From Methanobacterium sp964452085 (GTDB taxonomy: Archaea > Methanobacteriota > Methanobacteria > Methanobacteriales > Methanobacteriaceae): a stretch of DNA of 64,000 nt. The stretch lies in contig CAYVKL010000003.1 in NCBI GenBank assembly GCA_964452085.1, forward strand, positions 248,001-312,000, given 5' to 3'. Below are positions 32,633 to 41,750 of this stretch, in pieces; position 1 is the stretch's first letter, and every line of letters begins with the position of its first letter. The notes under the pieces are model-generated. The model did no database searches, had not been told where the DNA came from, and was given only the letters and a program-made list of their open reading frames with translations. The position numbers were made by a program, and so were the translations under genes.

Positions 32633-33069
32633 TCTTTTTTTTGATGCATTTCATTCTTTTTTTTCCTATTTTTATTTAATTTTTCACAGCCTTTGAATTA
32701 ATAAATTCTAATTTTTTACAAACTATCATTGTTTCACCAATTAGTTGTATGATTTGACAAGATAATATTCAATAATCTGACCAAAAACTCAAACATTTGA
32801 TTATTTAGTTACCATGTAAACGAAACATTTATAAGGAGGAAACTACAATGATCAGTTGTCGGAAGTATGCTTCCGATATCCGGTAAATTTGGGGTGAGGT
32901 TTTCATGAAATAAAAAAATAATGAAAATGATTTAGGCCCTAAGCCCAAAGAACGAAAATGTCTCTAATAATTAAAAAAATAGTGTTTGTATCTTTGTTTA
33001 CAAATATACTGGAAAAAATCTAATTAAAAAAAAAGAAAAAAAATTAACTTGAACTAGGAGGAAAAATAA
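32633..33069. other. Spacer and leader upstream of amt2
   Basis: 437 bases. A T-rich run after glnK1 (32633-32672), then AT-rich sequence; a TATA candidate ATTTATAAGG at 32827-32836; the NrpR-type site at 32861-32874; AGGAGG before the amt2 ATG at 33070. A 12-codon frame, ATG 32848 to TAA 32886, spans the operator and has AAGGAGG before it, but the TATA placement would put its start outside the transcript. Confidence 0.55.
32861..32874 (+). promoter_or_regulatory. NrpR-type operator of amt2-glnK2
   Basis: GGAAGTATGCTTCC, GGAA-N6-TTCC, and a perfect palindrome over GGAAG/CTTCC. About 30 bases downstream of the TATA candidate, like the amt1 site. Confidence 0.8.
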
Positions 33070-34296
33070 ATGGACCCTGCTTTAAACAGCGGTGATACCG
33101 CGTGGATGCTCATCTCCACTGCACTGGTAATGTTAATGACCGTGCCAGGGGTAGCACTTTTCTACGGAGGTCTCACCAAGAGAGTAAATGTATTAAACAC
33201 CATGTTCATGTCCCTCATTGCATTCTCCATCACCAGTATTATCTGGGTATTGTATGGTTATCAGTTCGCATTCGGGGCAGACATGTTGGGAGGAATAATC
33301 GGAAACCCGAGTAACCTTCTCTTTAATGGAATAGGCGTAGACCAACTATCTACATTGGCACCAACCATACCGGAAACCGTCTACATTGCCTTCCAGATGA
33401 CCTTTGCCGCCATAACGGTTGCACTGATATCCGGAGCAGTTGTTGAACGTATGAAGTTCTCATCTTGGCTTGTATTCGTCATTGCATGGGTATCACTAGT
33501 ATATGTACCTATAGCCCACTGGGTATGGGGTGGAGGATTTTTAGCACAATTGGGTGCTTTAGACTTCGCAGGGGGTACTGTGGTACACCTCAACGCGGGT
33601 GTAGCTGCTCTGGCATTGATTCTATTACTAGGTAAAAGAAAAGAAGTCAAATTACTACCTCACAACTTGGGATACTCCGTAATTGGTGCAGCCCTTTTAT
33701 GGTTCGGTTGGTTCGGATTCAACGCAGGTTCAGCTTTAAGTGCAGGTGGATTAGCAGGAAGTGCTTTCATTGCAACCAATACTGCCTCTGCAGCTGCCAT
33801 GATCTCCTGGATACTAATCGACTACCTGAAAACTGGAAAACCAACTCTGCTTGGTGCAATATCCGGTGCAGTGGCAGGTCTAGTGGCCATAACCCCTGCA
33901 GCAGGTTTTGTAACAGTACAGGCAGCAGTGATTATCGGTCTAGTGGCCAGTATAGTTTCATACTTCGCCATAAGCTTCTTGAAATCCAAACTTGGTTACG
34001 ACGATGCATTGGATGTATTCGGTATCCACGGTATGGCAGGTATATGGGGAGCACTGGCTACAGGTCTATTTGCAGCTCCTTTCATAAACTCACTGGGAAC
34101 TGGAGCATTATACGGCAACCCTGGGCAGATAGTAACCCAAATTATTGCCATAGCCGTAGTAGGCGCATACAGTTTCGTGGCCACACTAATAATTGGTAAA
34201 GTGATTGATATTATCATAGGACTGCGTGTGGAAGATAAAGAAGAAATCGAAGGACTGGACATAACTCAACACGAGGAGACCGGTTACCGTATCTAA
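33070..34296 (+). CDS. amt: Ammonium transporter Amt (copy 2)
   Basis: 408 residues, a paralogue of the amt gene 0.9 kb upstream with the same blocks: SGDTAWMLISTALVMLMTVPGVALFYGGL, TFAAITVALISGAVVERMKF, VHLNAGVAALALILLLG and VFGIHGMAGIWGALAT with the paired histidines, and the DITQHEETGYRI end. The C terminus is acidic and short. Two Amt copies are common in methanogens and may differ in affinity or regulation. Its own NrpR-type site and glnK copy make it an independent transcription unit. Confidence 0.97.
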   Translation: MDPALNSGDTAWMLISTALVMLMTVPGVALFYGGLTKRVNVLNTMFMSLIAFSITSIIWVLYGYQFAFGADMLGGIIGNPSNLLFNGIGVDQLSTLAPTIPETVYIAFQMTFAAITVALISGAVVERMKFSSWLVFVIAWVSLVYVPIAHWVWGGGFLAQLGALDFAGGTVVHLNAGVAALALILLLGKRKEVKLLPHNLGYSVIGAALLWFGWFGFNAGSALSAGGLAGSAFIATNTASAAAMISWILIDYLKTGKPTLLGAISGAVAGLVAITPAAGFVTVQAAVIIGLVASIVSYFAISFLKSKLGYDDALDVFGIHGMAGIWGALATGLFAAPFINSLGTGALYGNPGQIVTQIIAIAVVGAYSFVATLIIGKVIDIIIGLRVEDKEEIEGLDITQHEETGYRI

Positions 34297-34323
34297 AATA
34301 TGCGAGAGCCTTGAGGTGATAAA

Positions 34324-34662
34324 ATGAAAGAAATAGTGGCCATAATTAGACCTAACAAGCTAGATGTAGTTAAAGATGCCCTTGAAGAAGTGGGATGCCA
34401 TGGGGTCACCGTGACTGAAGTTAAAGGTCGTGGAAGGCAATTAGGCATCACGGAAAGTTACCGAGGGAGTGATTACAGAATCGACATGCTACCTAAGACC
34501 CGTCTGGAAATTGTAGTAACTGACGAAAATTTAGAAGATGTCGTTAAAGCCATAGTAGAAACAGCACAAACTGGAGACATTGGAGATGGGAAAATATTCA
34601 TCTCCCCAGTGGAAGATGTTGTTCGTATCCGAACAGGAGAAAGGGGAGAAAAAGCCGTTTAA
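34324..34662 (+). CDS. glnK: PII nitrogen regulatory protein GlnK (copy 2)
   Basis: 112 residues, very like copy 1: MKEIVAIIRPNKLDVVKDALEEVGCHG, T-loop VKGRGRQLGITESYRGSDYRID with Tyr51, and GDGKIFISPVEDVVRIRTGERGEKAV. It starts 27 bases after amt2, with GAGGTGAT, so it is in one message with its transporter. The first pair has a hairpin barrier here; this one does not, so relative GlnK supply may differ. Confidence 0.97.
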   Translation: MKEIVAIIRPNKLDVVKDALEEVGCHGVTVTEVKGRGRQLGITESYRGSDYRIDMLPKTRLEIVVTDENLEDVVKAIVETAQTGDIGDGKIFISPVEDVVRIRTGERGEKAV

Positions 34663-34899
34663 CAACCCTCCAAGCATCCACTTTCATCCCCCCTCCTTTT
34701 TTTTATTTTTTTCTAAGATTTAATTGAATTAATCTGATTTAAAATTTATTCATTTAGTTTTAATAGATTTAATAGATTTTTAAGTATTTTGTGCATTATT
34801 CCTACTCCATTGTATTTTAATTAGATTGGAATAATGATGAATTCACAGCAATAGTAAAGATTTTATTTACTCCTTTTACACTAGTTAGTGGTGAACCAT

Positions 34900-35685
34900 A
34901 TGCCTGAACTTCCCAGTGTAGAGATCTTTAAAAAATATTTTGATGAAACTTCCCTCCATCAACTAATAAAAGAGGTTAAAGTCATTAGCCCAGAGATACT
35001 GGTTGATACTAAGAGCAAGGAAATGATAAGCTCCTTGAAAGAACATGAATTTATTGGAAGCTACCGTTATGGAAAATATCTATTCGGGGAAGTGGATAAT
35101 GAACTATTTTTGATTATGCACTTTGGGATGACGGGTTACCTGCAATATGGAGATAATGATGTAGGTTCATCTCGCCATCCTAGAATGAATATTTATTTTG
35201 AAAATGGCAACCATCTGGCCTTTGATGATGCTCGTAAATTTGGTAAACTGGGCATAACCTCAAATCCAGATGAATTCATAAAAATGAGAAAAATGGGTCC
35301 TGATGCCCTGCATGTGACTTTTAAAAACTTTCAGGAAATATTTAATGGAAGAAAAGGCATGATTAAACCTTTAATTATGAATCAGAATGTAATAGCAGGA
35401 ATTGGGAATCTTTATGCAGATGAGATCTTATACCAGACAGGTATTCATCCCATGACCCCTGCAAATCATTTAGATGATCAGCAATGGAAACTTCTTTTCA
35501 AGAACACCAAAAAGGTTCTTAAGAAAGCCATAGAATACCAGGATAAAACGAAGTCTCTGCCCCAATCATATCTGCTACCCCATCGCCATAAAGGAGGGCT
35601 TTGTCCGGACGGAGGGAATCTGGAGGTCATTAAAGTAGGTGGTCGTACTACATTTCTTTGCCCAAATCAACAGAAGATTAAATAA
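34900..35685 (+). CDS. Fpg/Nei-family DNA glycosylase with a degenerate zinc finger
   Basis: 261 residues. Removes oxidised bases and cleaves the abasic site. MPELPSVEIFK holds the catalytic Pro2 and Glu3, and ATG at 34900 is chosen for this, with GGTGA before it. Also seen: HFGMTGYLQY, DDARKFGKLG, KPLIMNQNVIAGIGNLYADEILYQTGIHP (helix-two-turn-helix). The C-terminal finger should have C-x2-C-x16-C-x2-C; here LCPDG and FLCPNQ keep only one Cys each, so zinc is probably not bound. Fpg is mainly bacterial and unusual in archaea. The finger end RTTFLCPNQQ keeps the DNA-contact Arg region. Confidence 0.88.
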   Translation: MPELPSVEIFKKYFDETSLHQLIKEVKVISPEILVDTKSKEMISSLKEHEFIGSYRYGKYLFGEVDNELFLIMHFGMTGYLQYGDNDVGSSRHPRMNIYFENGNHLAFDDARKFGKLGITSNPDEFIKMRKMGPDALHVTFKNFQEIFNGRKGMIKPLIMNQNVIAGIGNLYADEILYQTGIHPMTPANHLDDQQWKLLFKNTKKVLKKAIEYQDKTKSLPQSYLLPHRHKGGLCPDGGNLEVIKVGGRTTFLCPNQQKIK

Positions 35686-35803
35686 GTTGATTTTGATTCG
35701 GGTTTTATAACTGATAATCATAATAAGCCACCAAAAATTCCAAAATTTTATAGGATAAAAAATGCATTACTAATAATAATCATTCAAAGCAAGAGGAATA
35801 AAA

Positions 35804-36169
35804 ATGATTAAAAAATCAACCATTGCACTAATGGCCTTAATGGTTCTAATAGTAGTGATTTCGGGATGTACAGATAACAAAAACAACACCCCAAATAACA
35901 CCCAGAACATTTCCAATCAAACCCAGAATAATACAAACTATACTAATAACACAACTAACAGTAGCATAAAAACACCCGCAGAAGCAAAACTAATAGCAGA
36001 ACAATTCATTAATGATCCAAGTGTTACTGCAGGAACTCCCGTACTCAATACAGTTAATGGAAGACAGATATATGTTGTTCCTTTATACCGAAACGGGGAA
36101 GCAGTAGGCGAAATAGAACTTGACGCCAAAACGGGTGAAAATCTGGGAGGCGCCGGTGGAGCTCCATAA
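35804..36169 (+). CDS. Lipoprotein with a PepSY-like C-terminal domain
   Basis: 121 residues. Signal with lipobox VISGC (Cys about residue 22), so lipid-anchored outside, then a 40-residue Asn/Thr-rich linker, and a C-terminal part KTPAEAKLIAEQFINDPSV, ... YVVPLYRNGEAVGEIELDAKTGENLGGAGGAP that looks like a PepSY domain (conserved Y-x-V-x-L and a final beta-strand D-x-x-T-G). PepSY domains may inhibit proteases; the role here is unknown. GAGGAATAAAA before ATG. Confidence 0.7.
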   Translation: MIKKSTIALMALMVLIVVISGCTDNKNNTPNNTQNISNQTQNNTNYTNNTTNSSIKTPAEAKLIAEQFINDPSVTAGTPVLNTVNGRQIYVVPLYRNGEAVGEIELDAKTGENLGGAGGAP

Positions 36170-36358
36170 TCAACTCTGCGAAAATAATGAATTAAAATAA
36201 GCAGTTGAATATTATTAAAAATAATAGATGTGATGAATCAAAATTTAACTGCTAAATATTATTTTTAATAAATATTTTTAAAATTAAATAAAGCTCTATT
36301 TTTATATCTTAAATTTATTGAAAATAGTAAATAATGAATGAATAAAAAAAGAAGAGGT

Positions 36359-37240
<882 letters not shown>

Positions 37241-37518
37241 GTTATTCCTCCATTGGGATTATACTTATTAAGAGAGATGTTAATTAATCCCATTTGACTC
37301 TTAAAAAATTGTCTAAAAAACCATCTCTGGAATTTAGTAGATATTTTAAGGGGATTAATAGATCAACAATTTAGTAAATTTTAAGTTTACATATTTGAAT
37401 TTTCCTTCTGAGTTATTATAATTTTTCTACACCATCAACTAAGGTTGAAATTCTAATAAGTGATGAAATACATAAAATTAACAGATGTTTTTATCTAGCT
37501 CTTGGTGGGGGTCTAAAA

Positions 37519-38100
37519 ACGAAAACTCAGGATGAAAGAACTATTATCATAAAAGAACTCACCTACTACAAGATATCCCTGGAGAAAAAGAAACCAGAAC
37601 TGGTTGGAGAACTGTCTGATTATTATAATCCTGATGAAAAAAATTTGGAGAATAAAGCAGGGAATGAAATAGAAGAGGAAATAGAAGAGGAAAGGGTTGA
37701 AAATAATATAATGGGCAATGACATTATCTTGGTTAGTGATGATATTCCTGAAATTGAAGGTCCTAAAAAAGTGGATTACATTCGATACGAAAACCCATAC
37801 GAAGCCTATCTCAACGCACAAGTTCAGGTTATTGATGCTTTAATACCTGTTTTAGAACAACATATATCTTTTCTAGAAGATGATGAGGACATAGATCTGG
37901 TGCTGGAATCATTTGAACATAGTGTTTACAGAGTGAAAAAACAAACCTACACTGATGTTGAAGAATGGGAAAAACTGTTGGATTATTTACCTGAAGACCG
38001 GAAAGAGGAAATTGAAAATAATCCAAAGGGACATGGAGATCTTCTTTTAAAGGAACTGATTTGGATCAGGAATTATGAAAAAAAATGGATGATGAAATAA
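37519..38100 (+). CDS. Unknown acidic protein, near-cognate (ACG) start
   Basis: The frame is open from 37399 to 38100. The first ATG/GTG/TTG in frame is TTG at 37645, which has no ribosome-binding site and would drop a protein-like stretch, KTQDERTIIIKELTYYKISL. GGTGGGGGT with 6 bases to ACG at 37519 fits a start there, giving 193 residues: an acidic linker (EIEEEIEEERVENN) and a helical C-terminal half. No family recognised. Either ACG is used at low rate, or the start has mutated and the gene is dying. Confidence 0.5.
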   Translation, partial: TKTQDERTIIIKELTYYKISLEKKKPELVGELSDYYNPDEKNLENKAGNEIEEEIEEERVENNIMGNDIILVSDDIPEIEGPKKVDYIRYENPYEAYLNAQVQVIDALIPVLEQHISFLEDDEDIDLVLESFEHSVYRVKKQTYTDVEEWEKLLDYLPEDRKEEIENNPKGHGDLLLKELIWIRNYEKKWMMK

Positions 38101-38341
38101 TTAGAATGGATTAAATAATTTTAAGGATCAAATAGTTTTTTTCCAAGATTTTAAAGTATAATCACCTTTTATTGGGTTATTTAAACTAATTAATAGTTTT
38201 TAAAGTAATTTATAGATATTTAATCATTATTCACTTTGAGAAACTCGAATTCTGTTAAACCTCAAGAAATAACTTAAACCTCAATAAGTCAACTAAATGT
38301 ATCCGTAAGGTATATATTTGTAATGAATCGTATCTATGTAC

Positions 38342-38473
38342 ATGAAAAAGAAAAGTGTTTACATCCGATTGGAGCCCGAATATATCCAAAAGATTGATGA
38401 GATTGCCAAAAAAGAGGACAGATCTAGATCATACATTATTCGCCAATTAATAATAAAAGGTTTAGAGAAATAA
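38342..38473 (+). CDS. Small ribbon-helix-helix protein (CopG/MetJ type)
   Basis: 43 residues, missing from longer-gene surveys: MKKKSVYIRLEPEYIQKI then DEIAKKEDRSRSYIIRQLIIKGLEK. Beta strand with alternate residues (SVYIRL) then two helices joined at R-S is the ribbon-helix-helix DNA-binding fold; a dimer would bind an operator. A TATA element GTATATATTTG (about 38310-38320) lies 25-30 bases before the start and there is no ribosome-binding site, so it is probably leaderless. Target unknown; no toxin gene is adjacent. Confidence 0.7.
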   Translation: MKKKSVYIRLEPEYIQKIDEIAKKEDRSRSYIIRQLIIKGLEK

Positions 38474-38634
38474 TTTAGTAATACTTATTTTATTTTAAAT
38501 CTTAAAATTAAGTTAACCCAACACAATAGGATTTTAAATAAACAGTGCCAATACTTTTGTAGAAATATATTAATGACTATAAAATTAATTTGAATTCGGA
38601 TAAAAAAAGCCGAATAACATTGAGGAGGAGTTTA

Positions 38635-39120
38635 ATGGCTACTAAAGAAGCTGAAATGTTTTACAAACAAGCTATGTCTTTTTTAAATCAGGGAAAAATT
38701 AGTAAATCAATTGAATTTTTTGATAATGCAATAAATATTGATAAAGATTATGTTTCAGCCTGGAATGATAAAGGAGTAGCCCTAATGGAACTTGAAAAAT
38801 ACCAAGAAGCACTTCAATGCTTTGAAGAGGTTATTCAACTAGAGCCCGGGGATAACATGGCATGGTATAATAGAGGATACGTTCTCTTAATTCTAGATGA
38901 ATTTAATGAATCCGTAAACACTTTTGACCTTTTTTTAAGTAGATACTCCAATAAGGATGATTTTTATAAATATGGACTTTACTTGAAAGCTAAGGGTTTA
39001 TACGGGCTTGAAAAATATGATGAAGCAATGCAAGCTATCGAAGAATCTCTTAAAATAGATAAAAAGTTCAAAGAAGCCAGAGAATTGATGAAAATAATTG
39101 GAGAAAAGCTGGATAATTAG
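38635..39120 (+). CDS. TPR-repeat protein
   Basis: 161 residues with about four tetratricopeptide units: EAEMFYKQAMSFLNQGKISKSIEFFDNAI, YVSAWNDKGVALMELEKYQEALQCFEEVI, NMAWYNRGYVLLILDEFNESVNTFDLFL, and a last KYGLYLKAKGLYGLEKYDEAMQAIEESLK. Interaction scaffold; partner unknown. GAGGAGG precedes ATG at 38635, so upstream in-frame codons are not used. Confidence 0.85.
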   Translation: MATKEAEMFYKQAMSFLNQGKISKSIEFFDNAINIDKDYVSAWNDKGVALMELEKYQEALQCFEEVIQLEPGDNMAWYNRGYVLLILDEFNESVNTFDLFLSRYSNKDDFYKYGLYLKAKGLYGLEKYDEAMQAIEESLKIDKKFKEARELMKIIGEKLDN

Positions 39121-39228
39121 CTGGAAAAATATGGATGACTAGTACTTTACTTGAAAATAAAAATCAGGATAATAAAATTTTATGAAAGTTTTATTGTAAG
39201 TCCTGATAAATTAATAAGGAGAGTTTAA

Positions 39229-39534
39229 ATGACCATTCCAGAACTTTTAAGCCCTTTAAATATAGAAAAAAGATCTTCATTACTGGAAAATTGGTCAGTC
39301 CTTGCTGATCACTCCCTGGTGGCATTATTCGAATTTGAAGACTTTAAGAATGCCCTTGAATTTACAGTTAAGGTAGGTTTAATTGCAGAGGAAATGCAAC
39401 ATCACCCTGAAATCAACCTATCATGGGGCCGGGTTGCTCTTGAGATAACCACCAATGATCAAGGGGGTTTAACTGAACTGGACTTTCTATTTGCTGAATC
39501 GGTAAACAAGCTCGTTAAAGAATCTTCTGAATAA
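39229..39534 (+). CDS. Pterin-4a-carbinolamine dehydratase-like protein (PCD/DCoH)
   Basis: 101 residues, full length. The motif EEMQHHPEINLSWGRVALEITTNDQGGLTELDF carries the conserved His-His-Pro and the downstream [TE]-x-[DE] ending. Dehydratase of 4a-hydroxytetrahydropterin; in methanogens, which use tetrahydromethanopterin, the natural substrate is unsettled. Ribosome-binding site AAGGAGAG. Confidence 0.88.
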   Translation: MTIPELLSPLNIEKRSSLLENWSVLADHSLVALFEFEDFKNALEFTVKVGLIAEEMQHHPEINLSWGRVALEITTNDQGGLTELDFLFAESVNKLVKESSE

Positions 39535-39812
39535 TTAAACTCTTTATTTCTTGAATTATTTTTGCAATTTTACACTTGCAATGGGGGTCTAAAATAGAAA
39601 AGTGTTCATAAAACTAAAACGTTTTTATTTAGTTATTTGATTATAAAACCGTTGCAATAATATCATGTTGTAGAAATTGAGTCTATTCTTTATTTATTAT
39701 ATTATTCAGTTAATGTAAATTAAATAAAAAAATTATATTAACATTATTATGAATTACTGATCAGTAGTTAATCCAAATACATTATCATTTTTAGTTCTAA
39801 TATCCTATCCTA

Positions 39813-40943
39813 CTAATTTTCCCCATGAATAAGAGTTTCTAACCGTTTAATTGCATGATAACGGTCTTTATTATCCAGCCTGGCCTGTTCAAGTGCATCC
39901 TTTAATGTGGCAATTGAGTGGTCATATACCTCCCGATCCACAGGATAGGGAAATCCATCTTTACCACCATGGGTAAAACTATATTTTACGGGATCATCCC
40001 AGCTGGGTTGGTCACCATATACTAAATCAGAAATAAGGGCCAAAGCACGAATCTTCTTGGGCCCCATTCCCTCTAAAGATATCATCTCCTCATAAGTTTC
40101 AGGCTGTAGTTCCCATGCTTTTTTGAGAACATCGAACTCCTTTGGAGAAATATCTATGTCTAAAACAGGATGATGACTAGGTAAAGTCAGCTCTGGGCAA
40201 AACATTTCAAGATTAGATTGATCAATCTCTAATTTAGGTTTTTTCTGGAAATAATCCTTCAAATGGTCAGGATTATCCAAAATTAGATCGAGACTGGTTT
40301 GTCTTGAATCATAACTCTGGGGAGATGTCATGTTCAGAGTTTTATACTGCCTCAAATCACAGCATATCCCATTATGTGGCTCATTAATGTAGTTATCCAC
40401 TGAATCTGATAACCAGTGGTATCTTCGGGCATATCTGGTAGATTTATTCATACCCTGCTGTACCACTGCCCAATCTCCCTTTTCAGTAAGGAAAAAAACA
40501 TGATGATATAATTGATATCCGTCCTGTACACAGGAATTATCGATTTTGGCGGATATTTTACTGGAATAAACAAGATCATCAACTTTATTTGATGATAATG
40601 AAAACATTTCACCCCCAACAAGGATTTCTTCAGGCGTTTTTCGTGAAGCACGACCTTTACCACCTGCAATTAAAATACCGTGCTTTTCGGGGTCAAGTGC
40701 TGTTTTTAAAGCACCACATGTTGTAGTGGTGGTACCTGAACTGTGCCAGTCAAAGCCAAGGACACAAGATAATGCTTGAAACCAATGAGGGTCAGATACC
40801 CTGTCTAAAAATTCCTTAGACCCGTATTCATATACAATAGCCTCAGTAACCGCCTCTGCCAATTTAACCATTCTCTGGAAAAGCCATCTGGGTGCTCGGC
40901 CCCCGTGTAAAGGGAGGTTAGCCATTCCACTTCTGGAACTCAT
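39813..40943 (-). CDS. DUF763 protein
   Basis: 376 residues of the DUF763 family. MANLPLHGGRAPRWLFQRMVKLAEAVTEAI, WHSSGTTTTTCGALKTAL, YHWLSDSVDNYINEPHNGICCD and EEMISLEGMGPKKIRALALISDLVYG (a helix-hairpin-helix-like end) are family blocks. Function not established; the HhH and conserved Cys/His residues suggest nucleic acid contact, which is inference. No operon partner. Confidence 0.9.
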   Translation of the reverse strand: MSSRSGMANLPLHGGRAPRWLFQRMVKLAEAVTEAIVYEYGSKEFLDRVSDPHWFQALSCVLGFDWHSSGTTTTTCGALKTALDPEKHGILIAGGKGRASRKTPEEILVGGEMFSLSSNKVDDLVYSSKISAKIDNSCVQDGYQLYHHVFFLTEKGDWAVVQQGMNKSTRYARRYHWLSDSVDNYINEPHNGICCDLRQYKTLNMTSPQSYDSRQTSLDLILDNPDHLKDYFQKKPKLEIDQSNLEMFCPELTLPSHHPVLDIDISPKEFDVLKKAWELQPETYEEMISLEGMGPKKIRALALISDLVYGDQPSWDDPVKYSFTHGGKDGFPYPVDREVYDHSIATLKDALEQARLDNKDRYHAIKRLETLIHGEN

Positions 40944-41220
40944 AGGGATATTTCTTCTGGTTATGAATAATAGGATTAATGTAAGAGCATAAGAGAAGTA
41001 TTCAATATTTCCAATTTAATAAATAATTGAAAATCATCAAATCTTTTTGAAAACTATATAATCCTATTTCAGAATCTATTATTTGTTTCTAGGATCTAAG
41101 TAAGTAATTTAAAAATGTATAATAAATCATTTTAGAATCGATGCAAATCATTTTAGAAAAGAATATAATTTATAATTTTCAAAATACCAAATAGTAGAAA
41201 TTTAGAGGGGAGGCATTTTT

Positions 41221-41694
41221 ATAAGCAAAATTAATCGTTTTCTGGAAATTTTTAGATGGGTGGGAGTGGGAATTGGAATATTTTTAGCTTTTTACTGGGG
41301 TAATAATGTACAGTCCCAATTCAGCATCTTCGCCATATTTTCTGTAATCTTCATTGCAGGATTCACTGCTATTGAAGGCCTTTTTTTTGGTGAAAGTGCA
41401 AGAGAAGTATCAGGATATAATGATGGGGGTGCATACCAACGACAATCCGCTCTTTATGCACTTGCTTTAACTATAACCATGATAGTGGCAGTTCTATTTG
41501 GTTGGGGTTTCCATGCTTATTTAGGTCTTTTAATATTCATGATGATATTCCTCACATTTTCTGCAATTAATCACTTTTACGCTGGAATGAAAGATAAAAT
41601 GGTCACAAACAGTCTCTTAAGACCAATTTTAACCTTTTTTCTATGGATTATAACCCTGTATTTCCTCTTACCATCCCTCAGAATTTCAGTATAA
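41221..41694 (+). CDS. Small multi-helix membrane protein, near-cognate (ATA) start
   Basis: Open frame begins after TAG at 41203. ATA at 41221 is 7 bases after GGGGAGG, and the product SKINRFLEIFRWVGVGIGIFL reads as a natural amphipathic start; the first canonical start, GTG at 41260, has no ribosome-binding site and would cut it off. About 157 residues with four membrane helices and a polar loop GESAREVSGYNDGGAYQRQS. No family recognised. If real, the third gene here with a non-ATG/GTG/TTG start. Confidence 0.5.
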   Translation: MSKINRFLEIFRWVGVGIGIFLAFYWGNNVQSQFSIFAIFSVIFIAGFTAIEGLFFGESAREVSGYNDGGAYQRQSALYALALTITMIVAVLFGWGFHAYLGLLIFMMIFLTFSAINHFYAGMKDKMVTNSLLRPILTFFLWIITLYFLLPSLRISV

Positions 41695-41750
41695 TAAAAA
41701 AAATAGAAATAATAATAAAAAATTTATTATTTAGGATAAAAAGTAAATAA

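Noticed and set aside
32848..32886. 12-codon open frame with a perfect AAGGAGG before it, spanning the second NrpR-type site
   Set aside because: The TATA candidate at 32827-32836 puts the transcript start at about 32855, after this ATG, so it would not be translated; the match is probably chance.
39582..39594. TGGGGGTCTAAAA repeats a stretch at 37506-37518 in front of the ACG-start gene
   Set aside because: Nothing coding follows the second copy and 13 bases in AT-rich DNA may recur by chance.
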